Positions 32,208 through 41,212 are shown, numbered from the stretch's first letter. The stretch is DNA of 64,000 nt from Thalassobaculum sp965228445 (GCA_965228445.1 OZ245813.1:4154001-4218000); one strand, 5' to 3'. Translations and numbers: made by a program. Notes: generated by a model from the sequence alone, not told the origin.

Positions 32208-34076
32208 CTAGGCAGCGCCGACGATGGAGTCCACGAGGGCGTCGGCGCCGTCCAGACGGCGAAACACCCGCGGGCCCCGGGCTTCCATCCGGCCGCGCAG
32301 ATGGGTGCGGTAGGACGGGTCGGTCGCCACCGTCTCGACGGTCGCCGCATAGGCCTCGGGGGAGGTGGCCACGGTCTCCGGCAGCCCGATCTCGCGCAGC
32401 AGCCCGGCGGACTGCCGCCCCCGGTAGAAGGCGCCTTCGCGGGTCACCAGCCGGGCGCCGGCGGCCAGGGCGGCGAAGGTGCTGTCGCCGCCGGAGAAAT
32501 GCCAACTGTCGAGCACGACATCCGCATGCCGGATCCAGCCGAGATAGGTCTGTGCTGCCATGTGCGGCAGGAAACGGATATGGCGGTCCAGGTCGATCCC
32601 GGCGGTCCGCAGTCGGTGCCCGAACCGGTCGGTCACCGACCTCATGCGCTCGGGCAGGCCGATGAAGTACAGCTCCGCCGCGGGCACCCGTTCCAGGATC
32701 TCGCGGAAACACCCGTCCATGTCCGGATGGATCTTGAACAGCGACTGGGCGCAGATCAGCGCGGGGCGGGACCAGTCGCGCTCCGGCTTGGCCAGCGTCT
32801 CCTGGTTGGACAGGGCGCTCACGTAGTTCAGCGGCCAGAACGGCGCCTCGATCAGCGGCTCGGTATAGTGACTCGCGAACTCGGTCGGCTCGAACCGTGG
32901 GCAGACGACATAGCCGTCCAGCCGGCGGATCCCCGTGGTCACCGGATGCCCGGACAGGGCAACCTGACGTCGGGCGAGGTCGGTCTGGGCAAGCGCGCCG
33001 GAGAGCGGCTCCATGCCGATATCTGCGAAGACCAGCACGTCCAGGTCCAGGCCGCGGATCTCGCCGACCGCCTGAAGATAGTCGTGGGAGACCGGGCGCA
33101 CGGCGACGCCGAGGCTGCGCAGACGCTCCTGCGCCGGGTCGGGCATCGACCGCGTCGGCAGGACGACGACCTCGAGATCGTCCCACGCCGCCATCGCCTG
33201 CATCAGGCCGCGCGTATAGCGCAGGATGGTATGGGCGTTGAAGAAGGTGGAGAAGAAGCCGACGCGGCGGCGGCCGCCGGCGATCGGACGGTCGGGCCGG
33301 GTTTCCTGGAAGGCCGGCGTGGCGGCGTCGAGGACATCGCTGTACCGTCGGATCAGGTCCCGGTCGTCCTCGCCGTGATAGGCGAGGTAGAACGGTGTGC
33401 GGCCGATCTGGCTGGCCGGATCGGTCAGGCGCAGACCGCTATCGGCGACCCGGTCGAGCATGTCCGAGAAGCGCCGGCGCGCCTCGTCGATCTGCGCGCG
33501 GTCCCGCGGTATGGGCGGCAGCATGAGGGCCGATTTCAGGTCGCTGAGCGGGTCGTACCTGCCGCTCATCCGCACGGCTCGGTCGGCCAGCGGCCAAGCC
33601 GTTTCAACCTCCCCCAGCCGGCTGAGGATCGCGGCATGGGTGATCGTCGTCTTGGCATCGTCGGACAGGTATCGGGCGCGGCGGGCAAGGCGTTCGGCCG
33701 CTGGCAGATCGCCGAGCACCTCCCGGCGCTCTCCCAGCCAGGCCCACGGCGTCGCCACGGCAGGGTCGCACAGAACGGTCATGCGGAAGGCGGCGTCGGC
33801 CCGCTCGACCTCGCCGCTCGCCAGATGGATCTCTGCCAGGCCCTGGCGGTAGCGGGCATCGGCCGGCGCGAGCCGGACCGCCTCGCCGACATGGGTTCTG
33901 GCCTCATCGAGCCGTCGGCCGGTCAGCAGCACCATGCCGAGCAGGAACCGCGCCGGCGCGTGGTGCGGTGTCCGCTCGAGCACGTCAGCATAGCGTCCGC
34001 CCGCTGTCTCCAGATCACCCTGTTGGTGCGCCTGCAGGGCGATCTTGAACAGGGCCGTCGAGCGAAGATCCTGCAT
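32208..34076 (-). CDS. TPR protein with O-GlcNAc-transferase-like (GT41) C-terminal region
   Basis: The protein is 622 aa and soluble. Residues about 1-190 form TPR repeats (GDLETAGGRYADVLERTPHHA in parts, LGMVLLTGRRLDEARTHV, AEIHLASGEVERADAAF). From about 255 it resembles the SPINDLY/OGT catalytic region: VGFFSTFFNAHTI, DLDVLVFADIGMEP, RQVALSGHPVTTGI, FKIHPDMD and the acceptor-side VVLDSWHFSGGDSTFAALAAG in parts. A role in glycosylating proteins (for example flagellin or S-layer) or glycans is plausible. It is convergent with the ABC operon. Specificity is unknown. Confidence 0.85.
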   Translation of the reverse strand: MQDLRSTALFKIALQAHQQGDLETAGGRYADVLERTPHHAPARFLLGMVLLTGRRLDEARTHVGEAVRLAPADARYRQGLAEIHLASGEVERADAAFRMTVLCDPAVATPWAWLGERREVLGDLPAAERLARRARYLSDDAKTTITHAAILSRLGEVETAWPLADRAVRMSGRYDPLSDLKSALMLPPIPRDRAQIDEARRRFSDMLDRVADSGLRLTDPASQIGRTPFYLAYHGEDDRDLIRRYSDVLDAATPAFQETRPDRPIAGGRRRVGFFSTFFNAHTILRYTRGLMQAMAAWDDLEVVVLPTRSMPDPAQERLRSLGVAVRPVSHDYLQAVGEIRGLDLDVLVFADIGMEPLSGALAQTDLARRQVALSGHPVTTGIRRLDGYVVCPRFEPTEFASHYTEPLIEAPFWPLNYVSALSNQETLAKPERDWSRPALICAQSLFKIHPDMDGCFREILERVPAAELYFIGLPERMRSVTDRFGHRLRTAGIDLDRHIRFLPHMAAQTYLGWIRHADVVLDSWHFSGGDSTFAALAAGARLVTREGAFYRGRQSAGLLREIGLPETVATSPEAYAATVETVATDPSYRTHLRGRMEARGPRVFRRLDGADALVDSIVGAA

Positions 34077-34100
34077 GCGCGATTGCGGCCGGTGCCGCGC

Positions 34101-34364
34101 CTAGTTCCGCTTGCCGCCGGTGACCATCGGGCCGACCTTGCCCGCCAGAATCGGGAAGCGGACGGTGCCGTCGGAGGCATCGTAGATCCATTCCTCGATC
34201 GGCCCGGCCTTGTTGAGTTCGTCCGGCTCGCCGAGGGCGGCGCGCAGTTCCTCGACGGTGGAGGCACTCTCCGCCTTCTTGGCGATCTCCGCCTTGCTGT
34301 CCTTGAGGCAGGCCGAAAGCATCAGGGTGCTGGCGAGGACCAGGGCGGTGGCGAGGCGGGGCAT
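34101..34364 (-). CDS. Small lipoprotein, BamE/OmlA-like
   Basis: The 87-aa precursor has a lipoprotein signal with lipobox LMLSAC. The mature part AEIAKKAESASTVEELRAALGEPDEL in parts, followed by GPIEEWIYD and a short beta-rich end, resembles the SmpA/BamE fold, where a helical pair precedes a GxPD turn. It may therefore be an outer-membrane assembly accessory or an unrelated small lipoprotein. GGAG lies upstream of the ATG. It precedes the TPR/OGT-like gene by 24 bases on the same strand. Confidence 0.75.
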   Translation of the reverse strand: MPRLATALVLASTLMLSACLKDSKAEIAKKAESASTVEELRAALGEPDELNKAGPIEEWIYDASDGTVRFPILAGKVGPMVTGGKRN

Positions 34365-34434
34365 GCGGGGCTCCTGAAATCGGATGGATGACGGCGGAGT
34401 ATAGCTGATTCCGGTGGCCGGCGGATTCTTCGGC

Positions 34435-34479
34435 CCCTCGACACGCGGGCCCGGACGCCGCCCGGTGCCGTGTCGAAGG
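34435..34479. repeat. Short family B repeat
   Basis: CCCTCGACACG at the left and CGTGTCGAAGG at the right form the outer arms of a compact hairpin, with an inner GGGCCCGG/CCGCCCGG-rich centre. It lies between the lipoprotein start and the end of acuI, a shortened relative of the elements at 11091 and 13805. Confidence 0.6.
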
Positions 34480-34489
34480 TCGGCCGCGT

Positions 34490-35491
34490 CTACTCCCCGC
34501 CGACCGTCACCACGGCGCGGCCGCGGACCTCGCCCTTGAGGATCGCCTTGCCTAGGGCCGGCAGTTCGTCGAAGTCGTGGCTGTGGCTGATCGCATCGAG
34601 CTTGGCCATGGGCAGGGTGGCGGCGATCATCGACCAGACCTTCTGCCGCCGCTCGCTCGGGCACATCACGCTGTCGATGCCGAGCAGGTTCACGCCGCGC
34701 AGCAGGAATGGCAGCACCGTGGTCGACACGTCGTTGCCGCCGGCCAGGCCCACCGCCGCGACCGATCCGCCATACGCCATCTGGGTCAGCAGATTGGCGA
34801 GGGTCGGGCCGGCCACATTGTCGATCGCCGCCTGAAACCGTTCCTTGGCCAGCGGCCGGCTCGGCTGCTCGGCCAGGTCGGCCCGGTCGACGAAGGAGGA
34901 TGCCCCCAGCTCGGTCAGGTAGTCGTGGGTCTCCGCCCGGCCGGTCGCGGCGACGACGCTGTAGCCTTTGGCGGCAAGCAGGGCGACCGCCACGCTGCCG
35001 ACCCCGCCGGCCGCTCCGGTCACCAGCACCTCGCCCTTCGACGGATCCATCCCGGCCGTCTCCAGCGTATCGACGGCGAGGCCGGCGGTGAAGCCGGCCG
35101 TGCCCAGTGCCATGGCGCGCGACAGCGACAGCCCGTCCGGCAGCTTGACCAGGCAGTCGCCCTTCACCCGGGCAAGCGCGCCATAGCCGCCCCAATGCAT
35201 CTCGCCGACCCGCCAACCGGTCAGCACGACCTTGTCCCCCGGCGCGAAGCCCGGGTTGTCGGAGGACTCCACGGTGCCGGAGAAATCGACCCCCGGCACA
35301 TGCGGGTAGCTGCGCACCAGCCGGCCGATCCCGTTCATCACCATGCCGTCCTTGTAGTTGACGGTGGAGTACGCGACCCGGACGGTCACGTCGCCGTCGG
35401 GCAGATCGGCAAGCGCCACGTCCTCGAAGGCACCGGAGACCTTGCGGTCGTCGCCCTCGCGCAGCAGGAAGGCCTTGAAGGTATCGGTCAT
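34490..35491 (-). CDS. acuI: Acrylyl-CoA reductase AcuI-type (MDR superfamily)
   Basis: This NADPH-dependent reductase of 333 aa turns acryloyl-CoA into propionyl-CoA, protecting from toxic acrylate in DMSP or 3-hydroxypropionate use. Features are the QOR-like N-terminus TVRVAYSTVNYKDGMVMNGIG in parts, the nucleotide fold VLVTGAAGGVGSVAVALLA, and the YhdH/AcuI segments NIGVDFSGTV-like PHVPGVDFSGTV and LLGIDSVMCP. No structural zinc lobe is present. It is divergent from the AidB-like acyl-CoA dehydrogenase gene (62 bases). No DMSP lyase or demethylase gene is nearby, so the physiological source of acrylate is open. Confidence 0.88.
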   Translation of the reverse strand: MTDTFKAFLLREGDDRKVSGAFEDVALADLPDGDVTVRVAYSTVNYKDGMVMNGIGRLVRSYPHVPGVDFSGTVESSDNPGFAPGDKVVLTGWRVGEMHWGGYGALARVKGDCLVKLPDGLSLSRAMALGTAGFTAGLAVDTLETAGMDPSKGEVLVTGAAGGVGSVAVALLAAKGYSVVAATGRAETHDYLTELGASSFVDRADLAEQPSRPLAKERFQAAIDNVAGPTLANLLTQMAYGGSVAAVGLAGGNDVSTTVLPFLLRGVNLLGIDSVMCPSERRQKVWSMIAATLPMAKLDAISHSHDFDELPALGKAILKGEVRGRAVVTVGGE

Positions 35492-35553
35492 CGCTCGCTC
35501 CCGGGTGTAGGCTTCTCACAGCCCCATGAAGAGGGTCCAAACGGGAGGAAGCC

Positions 35554-37239
35554 ATGGATCTGTCGGTCACCGCAACACCGCACGGGATTCAGCCGGACAC
35601 GAACGGCCTCAATGCCTTCGACGACGACGTCTCCGTGAAGGCACTGCTCGGACTGTACCTGGCGCCGTCCGATCTCGAGGTACTGACCCCGGCGCTGCGC
35701 CGGCTCGGAGCTCTGGTGCACGGGCGCCTGGACGCGCTGGCCCATGAGGCCGACCGGAACCCGCCGGTGCTCCGCCACCGCGACCGGCAGGGCCGGGACG
35801 TACAGTCGATCGCCAAGCACCCCGCCTATGTCGAGATGGAGCGGATCGGCTTCCAGGACTTCGCCATGGCCGCCATGTCCCATCGGCCGGCCCTCGGTCT
35901 CGCCGGGCCGGTGCCGCATGTCGCCAAGTACGCGATCCAGTACCTGTTCGCCGAGGCCGAGTTCGGGCTGCTCTGCCCCATCAGCATGACCGACGCCCTG
36001 ACCCGCACCCTGCGCCGCTATGCCGATCCGGATCTGGTGAACCGCTACCTGCCCGGCCTGACGGCGGAGCGTCTGGAGGATCAGATCCAGGGGGCGATGT
36101 TCATGACCGAGAAGGCGGCCGGCTCGGACGTGGGCGCGACCGAGACGGTCGCCCGGCGCGACGGGGAGGGATGGCGGCTGTGGGGCGACAAGTGGTTCTG
36201 CTCCAACACCGATGCCGGCCTCGCCCTGGTTCTGGCCCGGCCGGAGGGCGCGCCGCCGGGGATCAAGGGGGTGTCGCTGTTCCTGCTGCCGCGCGATCTT
36301 CCGCAGGGAGGGCGCAACCGCTACCGGATCGTGCGGCTGAAGGACAAGCTCGGCACCCGCTCCATGGCTTCGGGCGAGATCACCCTGGAGGGTGCGGCCG
36401 CCTGGATGATCGGCGCGCCGGGGCAGGGTTTCGTACAGATGGCTGAGATGATCAACCAGTCGCGCCTGTCCAACGCGGTGCGCTCCGCCGGGATCATGCG
36501 CCGCGCTGTGCGCGAGGCGCTGACCGTGGCGCGGGGCCGCTCGGCCTTCGGCTCGCGGCTGATCGATCTGGCCCTGCAGCGCCGGCAGTTGCTCAAGCTG
36601 ATGGTCCCGGCGGAGCAGGCGCTGTCGGTGACGCTGTTCACCGCCGACGCGCTGGCCCGGGCCGATGCGGGCGAGGCGGACGGGCTCCGGCTACGTCGCA
36701 TCCTGACACCATTGGTCAAATTCCGGGTCTGCCGCGATGCCCGCAAGGTCGCCGGCGACGGCATGGAGGCGCGGGGCGGCGTCGGCTACATCGAGGAATG
36801 GCCGGAGCCCCGGCTGCTGCGCGACGCCCATCTCGGCTCGATCTGGGAAGGAACGAGCAACATCGTCGCCCTCGATGTGCTGCGGGCGGCGCGCAAGGAG
36901 GCGGCGCATACCGCGCTGGGCGAGGCGCTGTCGCGGCGCATGGCCGAGGCGGGGGTGGAGGACGGGTTGCGCGGCCGCCTCGACGGACTGCTGGGGCGCG
37001 CGGTAGCCGCCGTGGGTGCGGCAGCCGAGGCGGGGGCGGACGACCGCGCCCGGAGCGTGGCGTCCGGACTGTACCACGCGACTTCGGCCTGTCTGCTGGC
37101 GGCAGAGGGCGCGATGCTCAAGGATGCCGGGCGGACGGCCCTGGCGGAGCTGGTGATCCGCCACAAACTCACCCCGCGCGACCCGCTGGGCGAGGACGGT
37201 GGAGAGGATCGGACGGCGGCGGAGGTTCTGCTCTCATAA
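35554..37239 (+). CDS. Acyl-CoA dehydrogenase, AidB-like
   Basis: This FAD flavoprotein of 561 aa, longer than standard acyl-CoA dehydrogenases, has the AidB arrangement: HPAYVEMERIGFQDF, CPISMTDALTRTLRRY, MTEKAAGSDVGATET, GDKWFCSN, and C-terminal GDGMEARGGVGYIEEWPEPRLLRDAHLGSIWEGTSNI in parts, where the catalytic Glu/Arg region lies. E. coli AidB is tied to the alkylation response and binds DNA; many relatives are simply dehydrogenases. The adjacent acuI favours an acyl-CoA role, but this is inference. GGGAGGAAGCC precedes the ATG. Confidence 0.88.
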   Translation: MDLSVTATPHGIQPDTNGLNAFDDDVSVKALLGLYLAPSDLEVLTPALRRLGALVHGRLDALAHEADRNPPVLRHRDRQGRDVQSIAKHPAYVEMERIGFQDFAMAAMSHRPALGLAGPVPHVAKYAIQYLFAEAEFGLLCPISMTDALTRTLRRYADPDLVNRYLPGLTAERLEDQIQGAMFMTEKAAGSDVGATETVARRDGEGWRLWGDKWFCSNTDAGLALVLARPEGAPPGIKGVSLFLLPRDLPQGGRNRYRIVRLKDKLGTRSMASGEITLEGAAAWMIGAPGQGFVQMAEMINQSRLSNAVRSAGIMRRAVREALTVARGRSAFGSRLIDLALQRRQLLKLMVPAEQALSVTLFTADALARADAGEADGLRLRRILTPLVKFRVCRDARKVAGDGMEARGGVGYIEEWPEPRLLRDAHLGSIWEGTSNIVALDVLRAARKEAAHTALGEALSRRMAEAGVEDGLRGRLDGLLGRAVAAVGAAAEAGADDRARSVASGLYHATSACLLAAEGAMLKDAGRTALAELVIRHKLTPRDPLGEDGGEDRTAAEVLLS

Positions 37240-37246
37240 CATTCAT

Positions 37247-37359
37247 CTTCTCCCACTCCCCGGACTTGTTCCGGGGCAAGCGTTGGGGCCCGACCAATCC
37301 CTGAACGTTCACGCGATCTTGCGGGCTTGCCCCGGAACAAGTCCGGGGAGTGGGAGAAG
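37247..37359. repeat. Intergenic inverted-pair repeat, family A (perfect 35-bp arms)
   Basis: Arms at 37247-37281 and 37325-37359 are perfect reverse complements (core CACTCCCCGGACTTGTTCC), with 43 bases between. Each arm also has its own short hairpin CCCCGGA/TTCCGGGG. It lies directly after the AidB-like stop and is followed by a family C element, so two different repeats share this convergent gap. Confidence 0.85.
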
Positions 37360-37404
37360 GGGCGAAGGAAATGGATAGAGGACGAAGATCCGAACGCACC
37401 CGCC

Positions 37405-37512
37405 TCTTCCGTCATCTTGAACTCGCTTCAGGATCGGTGCTCCGGCGTTGGAGAGGGTTCGTGCTGGGCAAGCCCGGTGCCTGATCCTGAATCAAGGTCA
37501 GGATGACGGGAG
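37405..37512. repeat. Intergenic inverted-pair repeat, family C
   Basis: The left arm CTTCCGTCATCTTGA with a TCAGGATC return (37405-37434) faces the right arm TGATCCTGA with TCAGGATGACGGGAG (37482-37512). It matches the element at 4521-4628. Convergent AidB-like and GNAT genes flank it; no gene is seen in 37240-37522. Confidence 0.65.
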
Positions 37513-37522
37513 GGGCCGATAG

Positions 37523-38086
37523 TCACCCGCCCAACCGCATCCGCATCGCCACCCGACTCTCGCGCGGCAGGCCGTGGGCGATCTGGTCCAGCAGGCGCGG
37601 CCCGAGATGCGGGTCGGCATCGGCCTCGGCGTCCGGGATCTCCACGAACCCCAGACGTGCGTAATACGGCGCGTTCCAGGGCACGTCGCGGAAGGTGGTC
37701 AGCGTGATCTGGGATATCCCGCGGCCCTGGTGATAGCGGATCAGCGCCTTCACGATCCCGTCGGTCAGCCGGTGCCCCGCATGGTCCGGGTGGACGGACA
37801 CCTGCGCCAGGTGCAGCACCGTGTCGCTGTCCGTGTGGGTATGGGCGAAGGCGACCGGGGTGCCGTCCGCATCGGTCGCCACCCAGAGCCGCCAGGCATC
37901 CTGCATCGCCGCAAGGTCGTCAACCTGCACCGGTGCGTAGGTGGCTACCGCGGCGGCATAGGGCGTGGTTTCGAAGCGCCGGTCGGCGGCGATGTCGATC
38001 GCCGCCAGCAGGTGCAGCTCGTCCGGCCGGGCCTGACGGATGCGGTAGGTCGGGGCTCGGCCGCCAGTCTCACCGCAATCCGTCAT
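37523..38086 (-). CDS. GNAT-family N-acetyltransferase
   Basis: This cytoplasmic acetyl-CoA-dependent acyltransferase has 187 aa. It shows the usual GNAT order: RIRQARPDELHLL at the N-terminus, LHLAQVSVHPDHAGHRLTDGIVKAL in parts (motif A; the Q/R-x-x-G-x-G/A loop is HAGHRL), ITLTTFRDVPWNAPYYARLGFVEI in parts (motif B). The acceptor is unknown. Its ATG lies one base after the stop of the thiolase gene, which indicates an operon. Confidence 0.88.
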   Translation of the reverse strand: MTDCGETGGRAPTYRIRQARPDELHLLAAIDIAADRRFETTPYAAAVATYAPVQVDDLAAMQDAWRLWVATDADGTPVAFAHTHTDSDTVLHLAQVSVHPDHAGHRLTDGIVKALIRYHQGRGISQITLTTFRDVPWNAPYYARLGFVEIPDAEADADPHLGPRLLDQIAHGLPRESRVAMRMRLGG

Positions 38087-38087
38087 C

Positions 38088-39254
38088 TCAGCGCAGCGGC
38101 TCCAGGATGGAGACGAAGTTGGCCACGGCGGCGCCGCCCATGTTGAAGATGCCGGCCAGCTTGGCGTCCTTGACCTGCATGTCGGCCGCCTCGCCGCGCA
38201 CCTGCATCGAGGCCATGATGTGCATGGAGACGCCGGTGGCGCCGATCGGGTGGCCCTTGGACTTGAGGCCGCCCGACGGGTTGATCGGCAGCTTGCCGTC
38301 CTTCTCGGTCCAGCCCTCCAGGATGGCCCGCTTGCCCTGGCCTTCCGGCGTCAGGCCCATCGCCTCGTACTCGATCAGCTCGGCGATGGTGAAGCAGTCA
38401 TGGGTCTCCACCAGGGAGAGGTCGTCGAGGCTCACGCCCGCCTGGGCCAGCGCCTGCTTCCAGGCCACCGAGCAGCCCTCGAACTTCAGGATGTCGCGCT
38501 TCGACATCGGCAGGAAGTCGTTCACATGGGCGGCGGCGCGGAAGATCACCGCCTTGTCCATGGCCAGGGCCGTGTCCACGTCGGTCAGCACGATGGCGGC
38601 CGCCCCGTCGGAGACCAGCGAGCAGTCGGTCCGCTTCAGCGGGCCGGCGACATAGGGGTTCTTCTCGCTCTCGGCGCGGCAGAACTCGTAGCCGAGATCC
38701 TTGCGCATCTGGGCGTAGGGGTTGGCGACGCCGTTCTTGTGGTTCTTGGCGGCGATCTTCGCCAGCGCGTCCATGTTGTCGCCGTGGCGCTGGAAATAGG
38801 CCTGGGCGATCTGGGCGAACACACCGGCGAAGCCGCCGTCGATGCCGGCCTCTTCTTTCAGGTAGCTGGCCTTGAGCAGGGTGTCGCCGATCTCCTTGCC
38901 GCCCAGGGCCGTCATCTTCTCAACGCCGACGACCAGCACGCGCTTGGCCTTCTTGGCCTCGATCAGGTGGATGCCCTGGTGCACGGCGGCGGAGCCGGTG
39001 GCGCAGGCGTTTTCCACGCGGGTGGCCGGCTTGAAGCGGAACCGGTCATCGGCCTGGAACACGAGGGAGGCGGTGAAATCCTGGCGTTCGAACCCGCCAT
39101 TGAAATGGCCGAGATAGACCGCGTCGATGTCGTCCGGCGTGAGGCCGGCGTCTTCCAGGGCGGCGGTGGCGACCTGGACGATCATGCTTTCGGCGTCGTC
39201 CTCGGTGCGCTTCCCGAAGGGCAGGTGGGACCATCCGACGATGCAAGCGGTCAT
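38088..39254 (-). CDS. Thiolase-family acetyl-CoA acetyltransferase (SCP2-type)
   Basis: The protein is 388 aa with the thiolase fold. The nucleophilic Cys lies in VENACATGSAAVHQG, the His motif is KGHPIGATGVSMH, and a C-terminal GGAAVANF replaces the usual second catalytic Cys context (CxGGG), as in SCP2/lipid-transfer-like thiolases. It may make or break 3-oxoacyl-CoA or act non-catalytically. ATG 39254 has GGAGAG upstream and is favoured over a start at 39269. It heads an operon with the GNAT gene. Confidence 0.88.
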   Translation of the reverse strand: MTACIVGWSHLPFGKRTEDDAESMIVQVATAALEDAGLTPDDIDAVYLGHFNGGFERQDFTASLVFQADDRFRFKPATRVENACATGSAAVHQGIHLIEAKKAKRVLVVGVEKMTALGGKEIGDTLLKASYLKEEAGIDGGFAGVFAQIAQAYFQRHGDNMDALAKIAAKNHKNGVANPYAQMRKDLGYEFCRAESEKNPYVAGPLKRTDCSLVSDGAAAIVLTDVDTALAMDKAVIFRAAAHVNDFLPMSKRDILKFEGCSVAWKQALAQAGVSLDDLSLVETHDCFTIAELIEYEAMGLTPEGQGKRAILEGWTEKDGKLPINPSGGLKSKGHPIGATGVSMHIMASMQVRGEAADMQVKDAKLAGIFNMGGAAVANFVSILEPLR

Positions 39255-39460
39255 GGGCTCTCTCCTCATCCATACGCCGCGCCGTCACGAGGGGGAGCGC
39301 GGGCGGTTGACCGAAGGCGTGTGTCCTTGGGTGTATCCGGTGGGCGCCTCCGTAGCAGAAACGCCGCAGCACTTCATGGATAGGGCGCGCACGACACCCG
39401 CGCAAGATCACGCAGGGTCAAGATTTGGGGGCGCCTTCCCCATCCATTCTTTTTAGCCAC
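39255..39460. other. Upstream region of the thiolase gene
   Basis: No gene is supported in this stretch. It must hold the leftward promoter of the thiolase-GNAT pair. I see no convincing -35/-10 pair. The family A repeat follows to the right. Confidence 0.35.
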
Positions 39461-39542
39461 GCCCCGGACCTGTTCCGGGAGTGCATAAAGGGGATGAGTG
39501 GCGACAGCGGTTCATGGTCCCGGATCAGGTCCGGGACGACGA
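39461..39542. repeat. Family A-like inverted-pair repeat
   Basis: CCCCGGACCTGTTCCGGGAGTG (39463-39484, given here in its parts CCCCGGACC, TGTTCCGGG, AGTG) faces GGTCCCGGATC and AGGTCCGGGACGACG at 39517-39542. It sits downstream of apt and is a diverged relative of the elements at 37247 and 48961. Confidence 0.55.
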
Positions 39543-39558
39543 TTAGGGCCGGGCCTCC

Positions 39559-40101
39559 TCAGTCGTCGTACTGCAGCAGGCTCTCGAACGGGATGTCCAG
39601 CTTGTCGCGGCCCTTCAGGAAAGACAGCTCCATGATGCAGGCGCCGCCCGCGACCTCGCCGCCGACCTTGCGCAGCAGCTCGACCGAGGCGCTCAGCGTG
39701 CCGCCGGTGGCCAGCAGGTCGTCGAGGATCACCACGCGCTGGCCCGGCTGCACGGCACCCTCCTGGATCTCGACCGTGTCGGTGCCGTATTCCAGGTCGT
39801 AGGTGTAGGGCACGGTCGGGCCGGGCAGCTTGCCCTTCTTGCGCACCATCAGGAAGCCGAGGCCCAGCTCCAGGGCCAGCGGGGCGGCGGTGAGGAAGCC
39901 GCGGCTCTCGATGCCGGCCAGCAGGTCCGGCTTGAACGGCTTGATCACCTCGGCGAGCCGGTCGACGGTCTCCTTCCAGGCGGCGGGGTGCGCCAGCAGG
40001 GTGGAGATGTCGTAGAACAGGATGCCCGGCTTCGGGAAATCCGGTACCTGGCGAATATGCGCCTTGAGATCCACGGGGCCATCCTCCGCTGGGTGTGTCA
40101 C
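39559..40101 (-). CDS. apt: Adenine phosphoribosyltransferase
   Basis: This salvage enzyme joins adenine and PRPP to AMP. The protein is 180 aa, the usual size. Markers are IRQVPDFPKPGILFYDIS, AGIESRGFL, RKKGKLPGP and the PRPP loop VVILDDLLATGGT. Its stop is 16 bases from a repeat, and its start lies 64 bases after the stop of the MetE-like gene, with a terminator between them, so it is probably expressed separately. Confidence 0.96.
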   Translation of the reverse strand: MTHPAEDGPVDLKAHIRQVPDFPKPGILFYDISTLLAHPAAWKETVDRLAEVIKPFKPDLLAGIESRGFLTAAPLALELGLGFLMVRKKGKLPGPTVPYTYDLEYGTDTVEIQEGAVQPGQRVVILDDLLATGGTLSASVELLRKVGGEVAGGACIMELSFLKGRDKLDIPFESLLQYDD

Positions 40102-40123
40102 AGGCGCATGTCCTTAGAGGAAA

Positions 40124-40146
40124 CCGGCCCCTCTGAGAAGGGCCGG
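40124..40146 (-). terminator. Terminator of the MetE-like gene
   Basis: The minus-strand stem CCGGCCC (40146-40140) pairs perfectly with GGGCCGG (40130-40124) around a nine-base loop and is followed by TTTCCTCT. It lies 20 bases after the stop at 40166. Confidence 0.75.
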
Positions 40147-40165
40147 CTCCATACTCCGCGCGGTT

Positions 40166-41203
40166 CTACAGGGTCGCCCGAACCAGGGCCGCCCCGTCCG
40201 CCATCGTCTTCATCTTGCCGAACGCGACGTCGCGCGGCAGGTATTTCAGGCCGCAATCCGGGGCGACGATGATCTTGTCGGCCGGATGATGCTCCAGAGC
40301 CCGGCGGATCCGCCCGGCCACGGTCTCCGGGCTCTCCACCTTCGGGTCGGAGAGGTCGAGGACGCCGAGGATGATCTTCTTCTGCGGCAGGTCCTCCAGC
40401 ACGGCGCAGTCGAGCTTGGACTGGGCGGTCTCGATGGAGATCGAATCCACCGTCGAGCGCGAGAGCTGCGGCAGGAAGGAATAGCCGGCCGGGCGTTCGT
40501 GGATGATCGCGGCATAGCCGAAGCAGATATGCACCGCCGTCTCGCCCTCGACCCCGTCCAACGCGGCGTTCAGGCACTCGATGCCGTATTCCTCGGCCTT
40601 CTGCGGCCTGGCCTGCATATAGGGCTCGTCGACCTGCACGATATCGGCGCCGGCGGCGAACAAGTCCTTGATCTCGGCATTCACCGCAACGGCATAGGCC
40701 ATCGCCAGTTCCGCCTCGTCCTTGTAGTGGTCGTTCTGCGCCTGCTGCGACATGGTGAACGGGCCGGGCACGGTGATCTTGATCCGCCGGTCGGTATTGG
40801 CCCGCAGGAACTTCACGTCCTCGACCTGCACCGCGTGCTTTCGGCTGATCGGGCCGACCACGCGGGGGACAGGGTTCGGGTGGCCGGAGCGGTCGAGTGC
40901 CGTGCCCGGATTGTCGATATCGACGCCGTCCAGTGCGGTGGCGAACCGGTTGGAGTAGCTCTCCCGCCGGGCCTCGCCGTCGGTGATGATGTCGAGGCCG
41001 GCGCGCTCCTGGTCGCGGATCGCCAGGATCGTGGCGTCGTTATGCGCCTCCTCCAGATACTCGGGATCGACGCGCCAGAGTTCCAGCGCCCGGGTGCGCG
41101 GCGGAAAGCGTCCGGCCAGCTTGGCCCGGTCGAGTAGCCAGTTCGGCTGGGCATAGGAGCCGACCAGCGAGGTCGGCAGCAGGGTATGTCCGTTGGTGGC
41201 CAT
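40166..41203 (-). CDS. Cobalamin-independent methionine synthase (MetE C-terminal)-like methyltransferase
   Basis: The protein is 345 aa, only the catalytic barrel half of MetE. Family marks: LPTSLVGSYAQPNWL, DIITDGEARRESY, the loop ITVPGPFTMSQ, DIVQVDEPYMQ, HICFG (zinc His and Cys), and APDCGLKYLPRD (second zinc Cys). Such stand-alone barrels transfer methyl groups from unknown donors to homocysteine or other thiols. The Shine-Dalgarno region lies in a hairpin directly upstream. Whether it makes methionine is not known. Confidence 0.87.
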   Translation of the reverse strand: MATNGHTLLPTSLVGSYAQPNWLLDRAKLAGRFPPRTRALELWRVDPEYLEEAHNDATILAIRDQERAGLDIITDGEARRESYSNRFATALDGVDIDNPGTALDRSGHPNPVPRVVGPISRKHAVQVEDVKFLRANTDRRIKITVPGPFTMSQQAQNDHYKDEAELAMAYAVAVNAEIKDLFAAGADIVQVDEPYMQARPQKAEEYGIECLNAALDGVEGETAVHICFGYAAIIHERPAGYSFLPQLSRSTVDSISIETAQSKLDCAVLEDLPQKKIILGVLDLSDPKVESPETVAGRIRRALEHHPADKIIVAPDCGLKYLPRDVAFGKMKTMADGAALVRATL

Positions 41204-41212
41204 GATGTGTCT

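Noticed and set aside
37240..37522. A CRISPR array or insertion sequence between the AidB-like and GNAT genes
   Set aside because: Only inverted-pair palindromes are present, with no regular direct repeats and no transposase frame.
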